A stretch of DNA of 64,000 nt from Acidobacteriota bacterium (GTDB taxonomy: Bacteria > Actinomycetota > Acidimicrobiia > Acidimicrobiales > RAAP-2): NCBI GenBank assembly GCA_018971185.1, contig JAGXBH010000002.1, positions 1 to 64,000 of the forward strand, read 5' to 3'. Below the pieces are notes generated by a model. It searched no databases. It saw only the letters and a program-made list of their open reading frames with translations, and was not told the DNA's origin. The translations under genes were made by a program, and so were the position numbers. Each line of letters begins with the position of its first letter. Position 1 is the first letter of the stretch. Shown here piece by piece: positions 22,300 to 29,995 of this stretch.

Positions 22300-23498
22300 T
22301 GCAGGTCGCCGTCACCACTTCGGGGCCGATGCAGGGTCGCCGGGTCGCCGTCGTCGGATTGGGTGCCTTGTCGTGCGCGGGTGTGGGCGTCGACGCCCTC
22401 TGGCAGGCACTGCAGAAGGACACGGCGCCCGAGTCCAAGCGACTCTCCCCCTTTAACGCCGACCACCTTGGTGGTCCCAAGGAATTACGACGTCTCGACC
22501 CCTTCACCCTCTACGGGTTGATGGCGGCCGACGAGGCGTGGCGCCAGAGCGGTCTCGAGGGTCCCCTGCTCGACGCCGCGACGGTGGTCACCACCGGTAT
22601 CGGGGGCCTGCAGACCGTGCTGGAGCAGGTGCGGATCCTCAACGAGAAGGGTCCCGCGCGAGTCTCGCCCTTCATGGTCCCCATGATGATGCCCAACGCG
22701 GCCTCGGCGGCCGTATCGATGCGCTTCGGTCTGGGTGGCCCGTGCGAGACGGTGACCACCGCCTGCGCGGCGGGGACCCACGCGATCGGCAACGCCGCGC
22801 GCTTCGTGGCCTCGGGTCGTTCCACCTTCGCGGTGGCCGGCGGCGCGGAGGCGGTGATGGTGCAGATCGCCGAATCAGGCTTTCGCAACATGACCGCGCT
22901 CTCGAACACCGAGTTCTCACGACCCTTCGACGTCGAACGCGACGGCTTCGTGATGGGCGAAGGCGCCGGCGTCTTGGTCCTGGAGGAATGGGAGCACGCG
23001 GTCGCGCGCGGGGCGAACATCCTGGCCGAAGTGATCGGCGCGGCCTCGACGGCGGATTTCTACCACATCACCGCACCCGATCCCAGTGGCGCCGGGGCGA
23101 TCCGCTGTATGGAGACCGCGCTGTCCGACGCCGGCATCACGGCCTCGGACGTGTCCCACGTCAATGCCCACGGCACGTCGACCCCTCTGAACGACTTGGC
23201 CGAGTCGGCGGCGATGCGCCACGTCTTCGGTGGCGAGGTGCCGCCGGTCACGTCGGTGAAGGGCCACCTGGGTCACTCCCTGGCCGCGGCCGGCGCACTC
23301 GAGGGCGTGGTCTCGGTGATGTCACTACGGCATCAGACGATCCCGCCCACCGCGGGCACCACGGTGGTGGACCCCGCGATCGGCCTCGATGTGGTGATCG
23401 GCGAACCACGGCGCGCCGACTTGGACATCGTCATGTCGAACTCCTTCGGGTTCGGTGGCCACAACGGCACGGTGTTGTTCCGGCGCGTCGGCGACTGA
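22299..23498 (+). CDS. fabF: 3-Oxoacyl-ACP synthase II
   Basis: 399 residues from a GTG that overlaps the acpP stop by one base; an ATG at 22329 is an alternative. It condenses malonyl-ACP with acyl-ACP. The thiolase-fold active site shows Cys156 in VTTACAAGTHAIG, His in VNAHGTSTPLND and the later Lys-His pair in SVKGHLGHSLAAAG, which is the C-H-H KAS I/II pattern (FabH would have C-H-N). The C-terminus SNSFGFGGHNG is also diagnostic. It meets the next gene tail to tail with a 1-base gap. Confidence 0.96.
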   Translation: MQVAVTTSGPMQGRRVAVVGLGALSCAGVGVDALWQALQKDTAPESKRLSPFNADHLGGPKELRRLDPFTLYGLMAADEAWRQSGLEGPLLDAATVVTTGIGGLQTVLEQVRILNEKGPARVSPFMVPMMMPNAASAAVSMRFGLGGPCETVTTACAAGTHAIGNAARFVASGRSTFAVAGGAEAVMVQIAESGFRNMTALSNTEFSRPFDVERDGFVMGEGAGVLVLEEWEHAVARGANILAEVIGAASTADFYHITAPDPSGAGAIRCMETALSDAGITASDVSHVNAHGTSTPLNDLAESAAMRHVFGGEVPPVTSVKGHLGHSLAAAGALEGVVSVMSLRHQTIPPTAGTTVVDPAIGLDVVIGEPRRADLDIVMSNSFGFGGHNGTVLFRRVGD

Positions 23499-23499
23499 G

Positions 23500-24177
23500 T
23501 CAGTCCTCGCGCCCGGCGTCGTCGAGCGGCCAGGTGCGGCGAGTGACGTGGGCGTTGTCGTGGGCCCAGCGGGCGTTGGCGATGAACTCGCCCATGCGCA
23601 CCGCGTCCTTCACTCCGGGCGCGCTCTCGATCCCGCCGAGGGCGTCCACCCCCCAGACGTCGTAGTTCTGCACCACGGCGATGACGCTCGACTCGTCGAG
23701 TCCCGACGCGATGACCGGGCGCAGCAGAAGTGGGTCGTTGAAGACCTCCAACCCCGCGAGCAGGTCCGCGTGGAGGTCGGATTCGGGCAGGAGGAGGTAG
23801 TCCACGCCGAGGTCGGCCTCGTACTCGTACACCTCCTGGGGTCGCGTCACCGCGCGGATGACGGTGTGGACGCGCTCGGCCACGTAGCGCAGCGAGGCCT
23901 TCGACACGACGCCCTCGATCTGGACGGCGCTGAGTCCGAGCGTGTTGGCGATCTGCACCACCCGTTGGGGCATCTCACTGTGGAACACGCCCACGGTGGC
24001 GACGCCACTCGGGAGGCGTCGCACGATGTCGTGGACCAGCGAGGTCGAGACCTGCCGGGCGGTCGGCCCGAAGTCGAAGCCCACCGCGTTGGCGCCCAGG
24101 GCCACGGCGAACAGAGCGTCCGCTTCCGAGGTCACCCCCGAAACCGTGATGAACAGGCCCTCGGCGTCGAGAAGCAT
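23500..24177 (-). CDS. TrpF-like (phosphoribosylanthranilate isomerase fold) protein, catalytic residues missing
   Basis: 225 residues. The order of motifs follows TrpF: SGVTSEADALFAVALGANAVGF, ATVGVFHSEMPQRVVQIANTL, LSAVQIEG, PVIASGLDESSV and GVDALGGIESAPGVKDA. Yet the catalytic Cys of KICG is replaced by Ser13 (TVSG) and the catalytic Asp of LLDT by Pro-Glu (LLLPES, 130-134). Isomerase activity is therefore doubtful, and many actinobacteria use PriA instead. The ATG at 24177 has AGGAGG 6 bases upstream. It lies 22 bases after ygfZ on the same strand. The actual role is unknown. Confidence 0.75.
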   Translation of the reverse strand: MLLDAEGLFITVSGVTSEADALFAVALGANAVGFDFGPTARQVSTSLVHDIVRRLPSGVATVGVFHSEMPQRVVQIANTLGLSAVQIEGVVSKASLRYVAERVHTVIRAVTRPQEVYEYEADLGVDYLLLPESDLHADLLAGLEVFNDPLLLRPVIASGLDESSVIAVVQNYDVWGVDALGGIESAPGVKDAVRMGEFIANARWAHDNAHVTRRTWPLDDAGRED

Positions 24178-24199
24178 CGGCGACCTCCTGACCCTCAGG

Positions 24200-24937
24200 C
24201 TAACGGGCGTGCGACCTCGGGTCGTGGAGCAGTTCCACGCGCACGTCGTCGACGACCCCGGCCCACTCCTCACCGAGCAGGGTGCGATGCACCACGGCGA
24301 GGGCGACGTACTCCCCAGTGTCCGGCGAGGCGACCACGGTCGTCACGCCCTGCAGCGCCCGTTCGCCGCTCGGTCCCGCCCCTTCGAGCACCCGGGCCAT
24401 CTCGTTGAGGTCCTGACCGCGCACGCGCGCCAGACGGAAGGGGACGTTCCCACCGCGACTGTCCAGGCGACCCACCAGCTCCTGTCCGGTGAAGCAACCC
24501 TTGGTGAAGGAGACGTGCTCGTCCACGAAGTACTGACCGAAGGAGTGCGCACTCAGGCCGCGGGCGAATTCGCGCGGGCCCGGTGCTCCCGCATCCACCT
24601 GCTGGCCGACGCTGGTGTAGGGCCCGTCGGCCTCTCCCGCGCCACGCAGTTCGCACTGGGTGCGCAGCAGGAACCGTCGCAACGCCGAGAGGGTGGTCTC
24701 GAGCGCCTCGGCGCGCACCACGAGGTCCACCCCCTCGCGGGCCGCGCGACAAGAGAGTGAGGTCACGACCTCGCCCGCGGGGGTGAGCAGGAGACCGCGG
24801 CGCCACTCGTGCGAGGACAGCGAGTTGACGTCGCAGGAGAGCTGGCCCTGGAGGAAGGCGAGGGTGTCGGTGCCGCGCGCCTCGATCGTGCGCCAGCGAA
24901 CCGGCTCGTCCGCGGCGAGGAGGGGTGCGTTGTTCAT
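24200..24937 (-). CDS. ygfZ: YgfZ/GcvT-like folate-binding protein
   Basis: 245 residues. FTKGCFTGQELVGRLDSRGG is the YgfZ signature (K-G-C-x-x-G-Q-E), with the conserved redox-active Cys. The family is tetrahydrofolate-dependent and helps assemble or repair some iron-sulfur proteins. The N-terminus FLQGQLSCDVN and LTPAGEVV also match. The ATG at 24937 has putative -10 hexamers just upstream (TACTGT 8 bases before it). Confidence 0.9.
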   Translation of the reverse strand: MNNAPLLAADEPVRWRTIEARGTDTLAFLQGQLSCDVNSLSSHEWRRGLLLTPAGEVVTSLSCRAAREGVDLVVRAEALETTLSALRRFLLRTQCELRGAGEADGPYTSVGQQVDAGAPGPREFARGLSAHSFGQYFVDEHVSFTKGCFTGQELVGRLDSRGGNVPFRLARVRGQDLNEMARVLEGAGPSGERALQGVTTVVASPDTGEYVALAVVHRTLLGEEWAGVVDDVRVELLHDPRSHAR

Positions 24938-24945
24938 GGACCATT

Positions 24946-24951
24946 ACAGTA
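24946..24951 (-). promoter_or_regulatory. Putative -10 element for ygfZ
   Basis: On the minus strand TACTGT ends 8 bases before the ygfZ ATG; an overlapping TGTAAT is 5 bases away. No Shine-Dalgarno sequence is visible, so the transcript may be leaderless. Confidence 0.35.
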
Positions 24952-24994
24952 TGCGTCCACGCGGCCGCACGCGCCGTGGGGAAAGTGTGATCCG

Positions 24995-25180
24995 ATGTCG
25001 ACACAAACCGAGCTCAACACCATCACCTCGACCCTGGGCGAGGTGGCCACCAGGATCACGGCACTGGTCGAGAGTGAAGGTCCCCAGATGGAGAGTGACG
25101 TCTACAGCGAACTCGTCGCCGCCGAGCGCACGATCGGGGCGCTGCTGCGACGACTCAACCGCGCCGCTCGTCGGATCTGA
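24995..25180 (+). CDS. Small hypothetical protein
   Basis: 61 residues, no recognised family. It is predicted to be all-helical and amphipathic, with an acidic middle and a basic C-terminus (LLRRLNRAARRI). There is no signal peptide or membrane segment. A GGGGAAAG sequence lies 9 bases upstream, a weak ribosome binding site. It fills the gap between divergent ygfZ and mshD and ends 24 bases before mshD. It may be a real small protein, but coding status rests on codon pattern and position only. Confidence 0.45.
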   Translation: MSTQTELNTITSTLGEVATRITALVESEGPQMESDVYSELVAAERTIGALLRRLNRAARRI

Positions 25181-25192
25181 CGTGGTGAACAC

Positions 25193-25198
25193 TAACCT
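25193..25198 (+). promoter_or_regulatory. Putative -10 element for leaderless mshD
   Basis: TAACCT ends 6 bases before the mshD ATG at 25205. There is no Shine-Dalgarno sequence in the gap and no clear -35 box. Confidence 0.42.
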
Positions 25199-25204
25199 CA
25201 GTCC

Positions 25205-26041
25205 ATGGACATTTCCTGGCAACGCACGATGGCGCTGAGCGCGCCCGAGCGACTGCAGGTCCTGAATCTGATCAATCGCACCGAGGCGAATCTCGGGCGC
25301 GAGGCCCTCGACGAGACGCGTCGTCGCACGGTCGTCCACGGTTGGCGCGGTGAGCATTGGCTACGTTGCGAGGGCTCCGAGGTCGTGCAGTACGCGCTGG
25401 TGCAGGGCCAGGAGCACGCCACCTTGGAGATGTGCGGCGGGGGCTTCGACTCCACCCTCTTGGACCTCGTGCTGGAGGAGCATGAGGTCGTGGACTGGTG
25501 GACGCGTGACAGCGACGGGTCCTTCGAGAACGTCGTGCGCACGCTGCAACTGATGACGATCAACCTCCCGGTGCCCGTCGCCGACGTGCCCGCCGACGCC
25601 GTCGTGCGCAACTTCGACGCGGGTATCGACGACGCGGCGTGGTTGGCGCAGAACAACGCCGCCTTCGCCGATCACCCCGAACAGGGTGCGTGGCGCCTCG
25701 ACGACCTCGAGGAGCGCATCCGCGAACCCTGGTTCGACCCGTCGGGATTCCTCGTGCTCGAGATCGACGGCCGCATCGCGGCGTCGTGCTGGACCAAGGT
25801 CCACGAGTTGCACCCCGAGCGCTTCGGGGAGATCTACGTGATCTCGGTCGACCCGGCGTTCCAGGGGCGAGGACTCGGGCGCGTCATGCTCACCCGGGGC
25901 CTGCAGTACCTGCGCCAACGCGGCGTGCATCGCGCCGTGTTGTTCGTCGACGCCGACAACCTCAGCGCGCAGTCGCTCTATCGCAGCCTGGGCTTCAGCG
26001 TGGAGCGTGAGGACCAACTGCTGCGCTTCGCTCGCGACTAG
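25205..26041 (+). CDS. mshD: Mycothiol synthase
   Basis: 278 residues with two GNAT domains. It acetylates Cys-GlcN-Ins with acetyl-CoA, the last step of mycothiol synthesis. NNAAFADHPEQGAW is the MshD hallmark between the domains, and the C-terminal domain has WTKVH, GEIYVISVDPAFQGRGLGR (acetyl-CoA pyrophosphate loop) and SLYRSLGFSVERED. mshC lies 36 kb away. It overlaps the convergent VIT gene by 4 bases. Confidence 0.93.
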   Translation: MDISWQRTMALSAPERLQVLNLINRTEANLGREALDETRRRTVVHGWRGEHWLRCEGSEVVQYALVQGQEHATLEMCGGGFDSTLLDLVLEEHEVVDWWTRDSDGSFENVVRTLQLMTINLPVPVADVPADAVVRNFDAGIDDAAWLAQNNAAFADHPEQGAWRLDDLEERIREPWFDPSGFLVLEIDGRIAASCWTKVHELHPERFGEIYVISVDPAFQGRGLGRVMLTRGLQYLRQRGVHRAVLFVDADNLSAQSLYRSLGFSVEREDQLLRFARD

Positions 26042-26739
26042 TGGGTCCCGATCAGGCGTCCCACGGCGAAGGTGACCGTGGCCGCCAGGCCGGTCACCAC
26101 GACCTGGCGTAGCGCCCACTTGACGGTGCCGCGTCGCGTGAACAGGCCGATGGCGCCGCCGACGCTGGCCGAACCGACCCCGGCCAGGCCGACCGACCAC
26201 CAGACCTCGTTGCCGTGCGAGGTCCATATCCACGGCAACAGAGGGATCAGCGCGCCCAGGGAGAACGTGGCCAGCGACGAGAACGCGGCCGCCCACGGTG
26301 ATCCCGTGCTCGAGGGGTCGACGCCCAACTCCTCTCGAACGTGCGTCTGCAGCGCCAACTCCGGGTCACGCATCAGGTCGACTGAGAGGCGTTCGGCCAG
26401 CTCGTACTCGATGCCGCGGCGCACGAACATCTCGCGCAGCTCGTTCTGCTCCTCGACCGGGTCCTCGGCGAGGGAGCGGCGCTCCACGCCGATCTCGTAC
26501 TCGAGGAGTTCCTTGGTCGCGCGCATCGAGAGGTACTCGCCGCTCGCCATGGAGAACCCCCCGGCGATCAACGCGGCGACGCCCGCGAGGCGCACCACGT
26601 TGTGTCCCGGTGAGGCCCCGGCGAAGCCGAGCAGGAACGACGTGTTGGTGACGAGTCCGTCGCTCACCCCGAAGATACCGGCACGGATCCAGCCGTCGGC
26701 GACCTGACGGTGGTGTTCTGATTCGGAGTGGTCGGCCAT
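26038..26739 (-). CDS. VIT1/CCC1-family iron or manganese transporter
   Basis: 233 residues, inner-membrane. GIFGVSDGLVTNTSFLLGFAG and AGGFSMASGEYLSMRATKE are the family signatures in the first two membrane segments. A hydrophilic, acidic cytoplasmic domain (about 75-145) that binds metal in plant VIT1 precedes three more hydrophobic segments. Bacterial members transport Fe(II) or Mn(II), usually for detoxification; which metal cannot be told from sequence. ATG at 26739. Confidence 0.87.
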   Translation of the reverse strand: MADHSESEHHRQVADGWIRAGIFGVSDGLVTNTSFLLGFAGASPGHNVVRLAGVAALIAGGFSMASGEYLSMRATKELLEYEIGVERRSLAEDPVEEQNELREMFVRRGIEYELAERLSVDLMRDPELALQTHVREELGVDPSSTGSPWAAAFSSLATFSLGALIPLLPWIWTSHGNEVWWSVGLAGVGSASVGGAIGLFTRRGTVKWALRQVVVTGLAATVTFAVGRLIGTH

Positions 26740-26746
26740 GGGGGCG

Positions 26747-26752
26747 AGTTTA
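26747..26752 (-). promoter_or_regulatory. Putative -10 element for leaderless VIT-family gene
   Basis: On the minus strand TAAACT ends 7 bases before the ATG at 26739, with no Shine-Dalgarno sequence between them. Confidence 0.42.
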
Positions 26753-26811
26753 GGACTCTCGGCCCAACCGACTTAGCGCTCCTGACCAGTAATCTGACGT
26801 GGGAGGTTACG

Positions 26812-27270
26812 TTGTCACCAAGAATTCATTCAATCAATGAGATTCGTTCGCTCGCCGGCGCGTCGCTGGGACCTTCCGACTACGTGAGGGTGTCCGCGGA
26901 GCGGATTCGCGCCTTCGCCGACGCCACGGATGACCACCAATGGATCCACGTCGACGAGGAACGCGCGCACGCGGGACCCTTCGGGGGAACGATCGCGCAC
27001 GGCTACCTGATCCTCTCCCTGATCCCCGCGCTGTTGAACGAGGTCCTCGAGGTGAGCGAACCCGGGACGCGCATCAACTACGGTCTCAACCGCGTGCGCT
27101 TCGTCTCACCGGTGCCCGCGGGGAGCGACGTGCGTCTCGTGGCCACGATCGCGGACGTCACGGCGGCGGGCGAGGGTTGGCAGATCGTGTTCGACGTGAC
27201 CCTCGAGATTCGTGACCACGACAAGCCCGCCTGCGTGGCCCAGGTCCTCTACCGTTGGTACCCCTCGTGA
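26812..27270 (+). CDS. MaoC-like (R)-specific enoyl hydratase family protein
   Basis: 152 residues. FADATDDHQWIHVDEERA with FGGTIAHGYLILSLIP is the hydratase 2 motif with the catalytic Asp and His. Such hot-dog proteins hydrate enoyl-CoA or enoyl-ACP; the closest single-domain relatives are often called MaoC or nodulation protein N-like. The start is taken as TTG at 26812, because GGGAGG lies 5 bases upstream and no ATG or GTG fits. It overlaps menG by 4 bases (GTGA), an association with no obvious biochemical link. Confidence 0.85.
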   Translation: MSPRIHSINEIRSLAGASLGPSDYVRVSAERIRAFADATDDHQWIHVDEERAHAGPFGGTIAHGYLILSLIPALLNEVLEVSEPGTRINYGLNRVRFVSPVPAGSDVRLVATIADVTAAGEGWQIVFDVTLEIRDHDKPACVAQVLYRWYPS

Positions 27271-27959
27271 TCGACACTCCCCTGCCGACCGGCGAGGACA
27301 AGACGCGCGCGGTCCGTACGATGTTCGACGCGATCGCGGGTCGCTACGAGATGGTCAACAAGATGATGACCCTCGGCCTCGACGGACGCTGGCGCCGACG
27401 CGCGGTTCGCGACCTGCAGCTGCCCCCGCGCAGCGTGGTCCTCGACGTGGCGGCCGGCACCGGGGACTTCACCCGAGAGCTCGTGCGTCAGGGTCAACGT
27501 CCCGTGGCGACGGACCTCAGCTTCGGCATGCTGCACGCCGGGCGCCACGTCGATCGCCGGGTGCAGGCCGACGCGTCGGCCATGCCCTTCGTCGACGCCG
27601 GCTTCGACGGCGTGACCTGCGGCTACGCATTGCGCAACTTCACGGACCTCGGCGCGACGTTCGACGAGATGGCGCGCGTGTTGCGACCGGGTGGCCGCCT
27701 GTCGCTGCTCGAGGTGGCGGAGCCCGAGAAGGGCCTCTTGCGCGCGGGCTTTCGATTCTGGTTCCGTCGGGTGGTCCCCTTCATCGGCTCGATGGTGTCG
27801 GACCGCGCGGCGTACCACTACCTGCCGAGGTCGACCGCCTACCTGCCCACGACCGCCGAGATCATCTCGATGCTCAACGCGTCGGGCTTCCGCGCGGTCA
27901 ACCACCGTCGGGTGATGGGCGGGCTCAGCCAGCAATTCGTGGCGACGCGCGGGGCCTGA
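27267..27959 (+). CDS. menG: Demethylmenaquinone methyltransferase
   Basis: 230 residues. SAM-binding motif VLDVAAGTGDFTREL, the MenG/UbiE elements MFDAIAGRYEMVNKMMTLGL at the N-terminus and GYALRNFTDLGATFDEMARV. It makes menaquinone from demethylmenaquinone. The GTG at 27267 overlaps the MaoC-like stop, and the stop overlaps the menF start (TGATG). No ubiquinone genes are seen, so MenG rather than UbiE is the role. Confidence 0.93.
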   Translation: MIDTPLPTGEDKTRAVRTMFDAIAGRYEMVNKMMTLGLDGRWRRRAVRDLQLPPRSVVLDVAAGTGDFTRELVRQGQRPVATDLSFGMLHAGRHVDRRVQADASAMPFVDAGFDGVTCGYALRNFTDLGATFDEMARVLRPGGRLSLLEVAEPEKGLLRAGFRFWFRRVVPFIGSMVSDRAAYHYLPRSTAYLPTTAEIISMLNASGFRAVNHRRVMGGLSQQFVATRGA

Positions 27960-29188
27960 TGTTCCGTCGACGCCTCATCGCCGCGCTCCCCGCGACGTCG
28001 CTGCGGGTCTTGGGCGCGCGCTCGGGTTGGTTGCTCGACTCCCCCGACGTCCTGCGCGTCGGCTTTGGCGGGGTGGCGGCGACGCTGCAACTCCCCGGCG
28101 GACTGGCCGACGCCGACGGGGCCCGTTCTGAGCTCGCACGACTCAGCCTGCGCGGTGACGACGGCCCCGCGGGCACCGGCATCGTGGCGATGGGTTCGTT
28201 ACCGTTCAACCGCGACGCGCCGAGCCGGCTCGACGTGCCGCGCTACGTGATCACGCAGAGTGCGCAGGGCACCTGGGTCACGAGTCACGACGACGGGGAC
28301 TGGCGCCGCCTCGTCGAGGGTGAGGACGACGCGGTCCAAGAGCCGCAGTCGAGCCGTAGTGTCACCTACCGACCCTCGCCCGAGGAGTACGCGCACCACG
28401 TGGCCAACGCCGTCGAGGTGTTGCGGCGCAAGGAGATCGACAAAGTGGTGCTGGCGCGCTCGATCGTCGGCACGTTGCACCAGGCCATCGACTGTGGCGC
28501 GGTGGCGCAGCGCCTGCGCGGACGCGAACCCTCGTGCACCGTATACGGAGTGCCCACCGCCGACGCGCGTCGCTACGTCGGGGCGAGTCCGGAGCTCTTG
28601 GTGCGACGCCTCGGCGGAGAGGCGACGTGTCACCCCCTGGCCGGCACCATCGCGATCCCGCCCGACGTCGACCCCGAGGACTACCACTCCTGGCTCTTAG
28701 GTAGTGCGAAGAACCTCCACGAGCACGGCGTCCTGGTCGATGACGTGGTGACCACGCTCGGACGCTTCTACGACGACATCGAAGCGGACGCCACCCCCTC
28801 GATCGTCACCCTGCGCACCGTGGCGCATCTGGGCACCTGGATCCGCGGACGCCACCCCTCGGGCGTCGCGCCCGACGCGCTGGCGCTGCTCAACGTCCTG
28901 CACCCGACCGCGGCGGTGGGCGGGATCCCGCGCGTGGCCGCCTACGACCTCCTGCGCCGTCTCGAGCCCTTCGAGCGCGGCCACTACGCCGGACCCGTCG
29001 GCTGGATCGATCAGAGCGGCGACGGGGAGTTCTGGATCGGCATCCGCGGGGTCCTCGTCGACGGGGCCGACTTCGAAGCGTGGGCCGGGGCCGGGATCGT
29101 GAGCGAATCAGATCCCATCGCCGAACGCGAGGAGACGCGCGACAAGTTGGCCAGCGTCCTCAGCTCGGTGCTGGTCGACCGGATCTAG
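27959..29188 (+). CDS. menF: Isochorismate synthase
   Basis: 409 residues of the chorismate-binding superfamily. The conserved C-terminal half has KVVLARS, GASPELLVRR, HPLAGTI, LHPTAAVGGIPR and ERGHYAGPVGWID, as in MenF/EntC/DhbC. It converts chorismate to isochorismate, the entry to menaquinone. The neighbouring menG and lack of siderophore genes favour MenF. Anthranilate or aminodeoxychorismate synthase is less likely given the LHPTAAVGG motif. It overlaps the convergent glycosyltransferase by 4 bases. Confidence 0.92.
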   Translation: MFRRRLIAALPATSLRVLGARSGWLLDSPDVLRVGFGGVAATLQLPGGLADADGARSELARLSLRGDDGPAGTGIVAMGSLPFNRDAPSRLDVPRYVITQSAQGTWVTSHDDGDWRRLVEGEDDAVQEPQSSRSVTYRPSPEEYAHHVANAVEVLRRKEIDKVVLARSIVGTLHQAIDCGAVAQRLRGREPSCTVYGVPTADARRYVGASPELLVRRLGGEATCHPLAGTIAIPPDVDPEDYHSWLLGSAKNLHEHGVLVDDVVTTLGRFYDDIEADATPSIVTLRTVAHLGTWIRGRHPSGVAPDALALLNVLHPTAAVGGIPRVAAYDLLRRLEPFERGHYAGPVGWIDQSGDGEFWIGIRGVLVDGADFEAWAGAGIVSESDPIAEREETRDKLASVLSSVLVDRI

Positions 29189-29910
29189 CCGGCGCTGCGT
29201 CGGCGTTGCAGGGGCCGCTGTAGTCCCCACTTGGTGACGAGCCACAGCGCCTCGTAGACGATGTTCGAACTCATCTTCGACTCGCCGCGTAGCCGATCCC
29301 CGAAGGAGATGGGCACCTCGGTGATGGTCGCGCCACCGCGACGCGCGCGATAGGTCATCTCGATCTGGAAGCCGTAGCCGTCGGCGCGCACCGACTGGTA
29401 GTCGATCTTCTCCAGGGCGGAGCGCGAGTAGACCCGGTAACCCGCGGTGGAGTCGGCCACCCCCAGCCCGAGCATCAGCGACGCGTACTGGTTGCCCCCG
29501 CGCGAGAGGAGCCGCCGCGAGAGCGTCCACTGGGGGATGTGACCGCCGGGGACGTAGCGCGAGCCGATCACGACCTCGTAACGCTCCGCCGCCGCGAGGA
29601 GCGAGGGCAGGGCCGCCGGGTCGTGGGAGAAGTCGCAGTCGATCTCGACGAAGGTGTCGTAGCCGTGGTCGATCCCCCACGAGAACCCGGCGCGATACGC
29701 CGAACCGAGGCCGCCCTTGCCCCGGCGGCGCAGCACCGTCACTCGTCCGAGTTCCGCGCCGGCGCGCTCGGCCGCGTCGGCGGTCTTATCGGGACTGGCG
29801 TCGTCCACCACCAAAACGTCGGCGTCGGGCGCCACCGAACGAAGGGTCCGTAGCATCGTCTCGACGTTGAGAACCTCGTTATACGTGGGCAAAACCACGA
29901 GCAGACGCAT
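29185..29910 (-). CDS. Polyprenol-phosphate mannosyltransferase-like GT2 glycosyltransferase
   Basis: 241 residues. LLVVLPTYNEVLNVETML and VVDDASPDKT begin the GT-A fold, EIDCDFSHDP holds the D-x-D metal site, and GSRYVPGG, STAGYRVYSR and DGYGFQIEMTYRA are typical of dolichol/polyprenol-phosphate mannose synthases (Ppm1 D2-like). It would supply lipid-linked mannose for lipoglycans or protein mannosylation. It has no membrane segment. The ATG at 29910 is chosen over GTG 29913 because TAGAAT lies 6 bases upstream. Confidence 0.85.
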   Translation of the reverse strand: MRLLVVLPTYNEVLNVETMLRTLRSVAPDADVLVVDDASPDKTADAAERAGAELGRVTVLRRRGKGGLGSAYRAGFSWGIDHGYDTFVEIDCDFSHDPAALPSLLAAAERYEVVIGSRYVPGGHIPQWTLSRRLLSRGGNQYASLMLGLGVADSTAGYRVYSRSALEKIDYQSVRADGYGFQIEMTYRARRGGATITEVPISFGDRLRGESKMSSNIVYEALWLVTKWGLQRPLQRRRSAG

Positions 29911-29916
29911 CACTGA

Positions 29917-29922
29917 ATTCTA
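29917..29922 (-). promoter_or_regulatory. Putative -10 element for leaderless GT2 gene
   Basis: On the minus strand TAGAAT ends 6 bases before the ATG at 29910. It is one of the best -10 matches in the window. Confidence 0.48.
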
Positions 29923-29995
29923 GTGAGGTGGCGTAGACTGACAGGGTTAGCGCCGCTGGTGTGGGGCTCGTAGCACGACTCGTCGAGAGATTCTT

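Noticed and set aside
23500-24177. Plain annotation as TrpF
   Set aside because: Both catalytic residues are replaced, so only the fold is claimed.
27959-29188. Anthranilate synthase component I (TrpE)
   Set aside because: The LHPTAAVGG and active-site pattern and the menG overlap fit isochorismate synthase.
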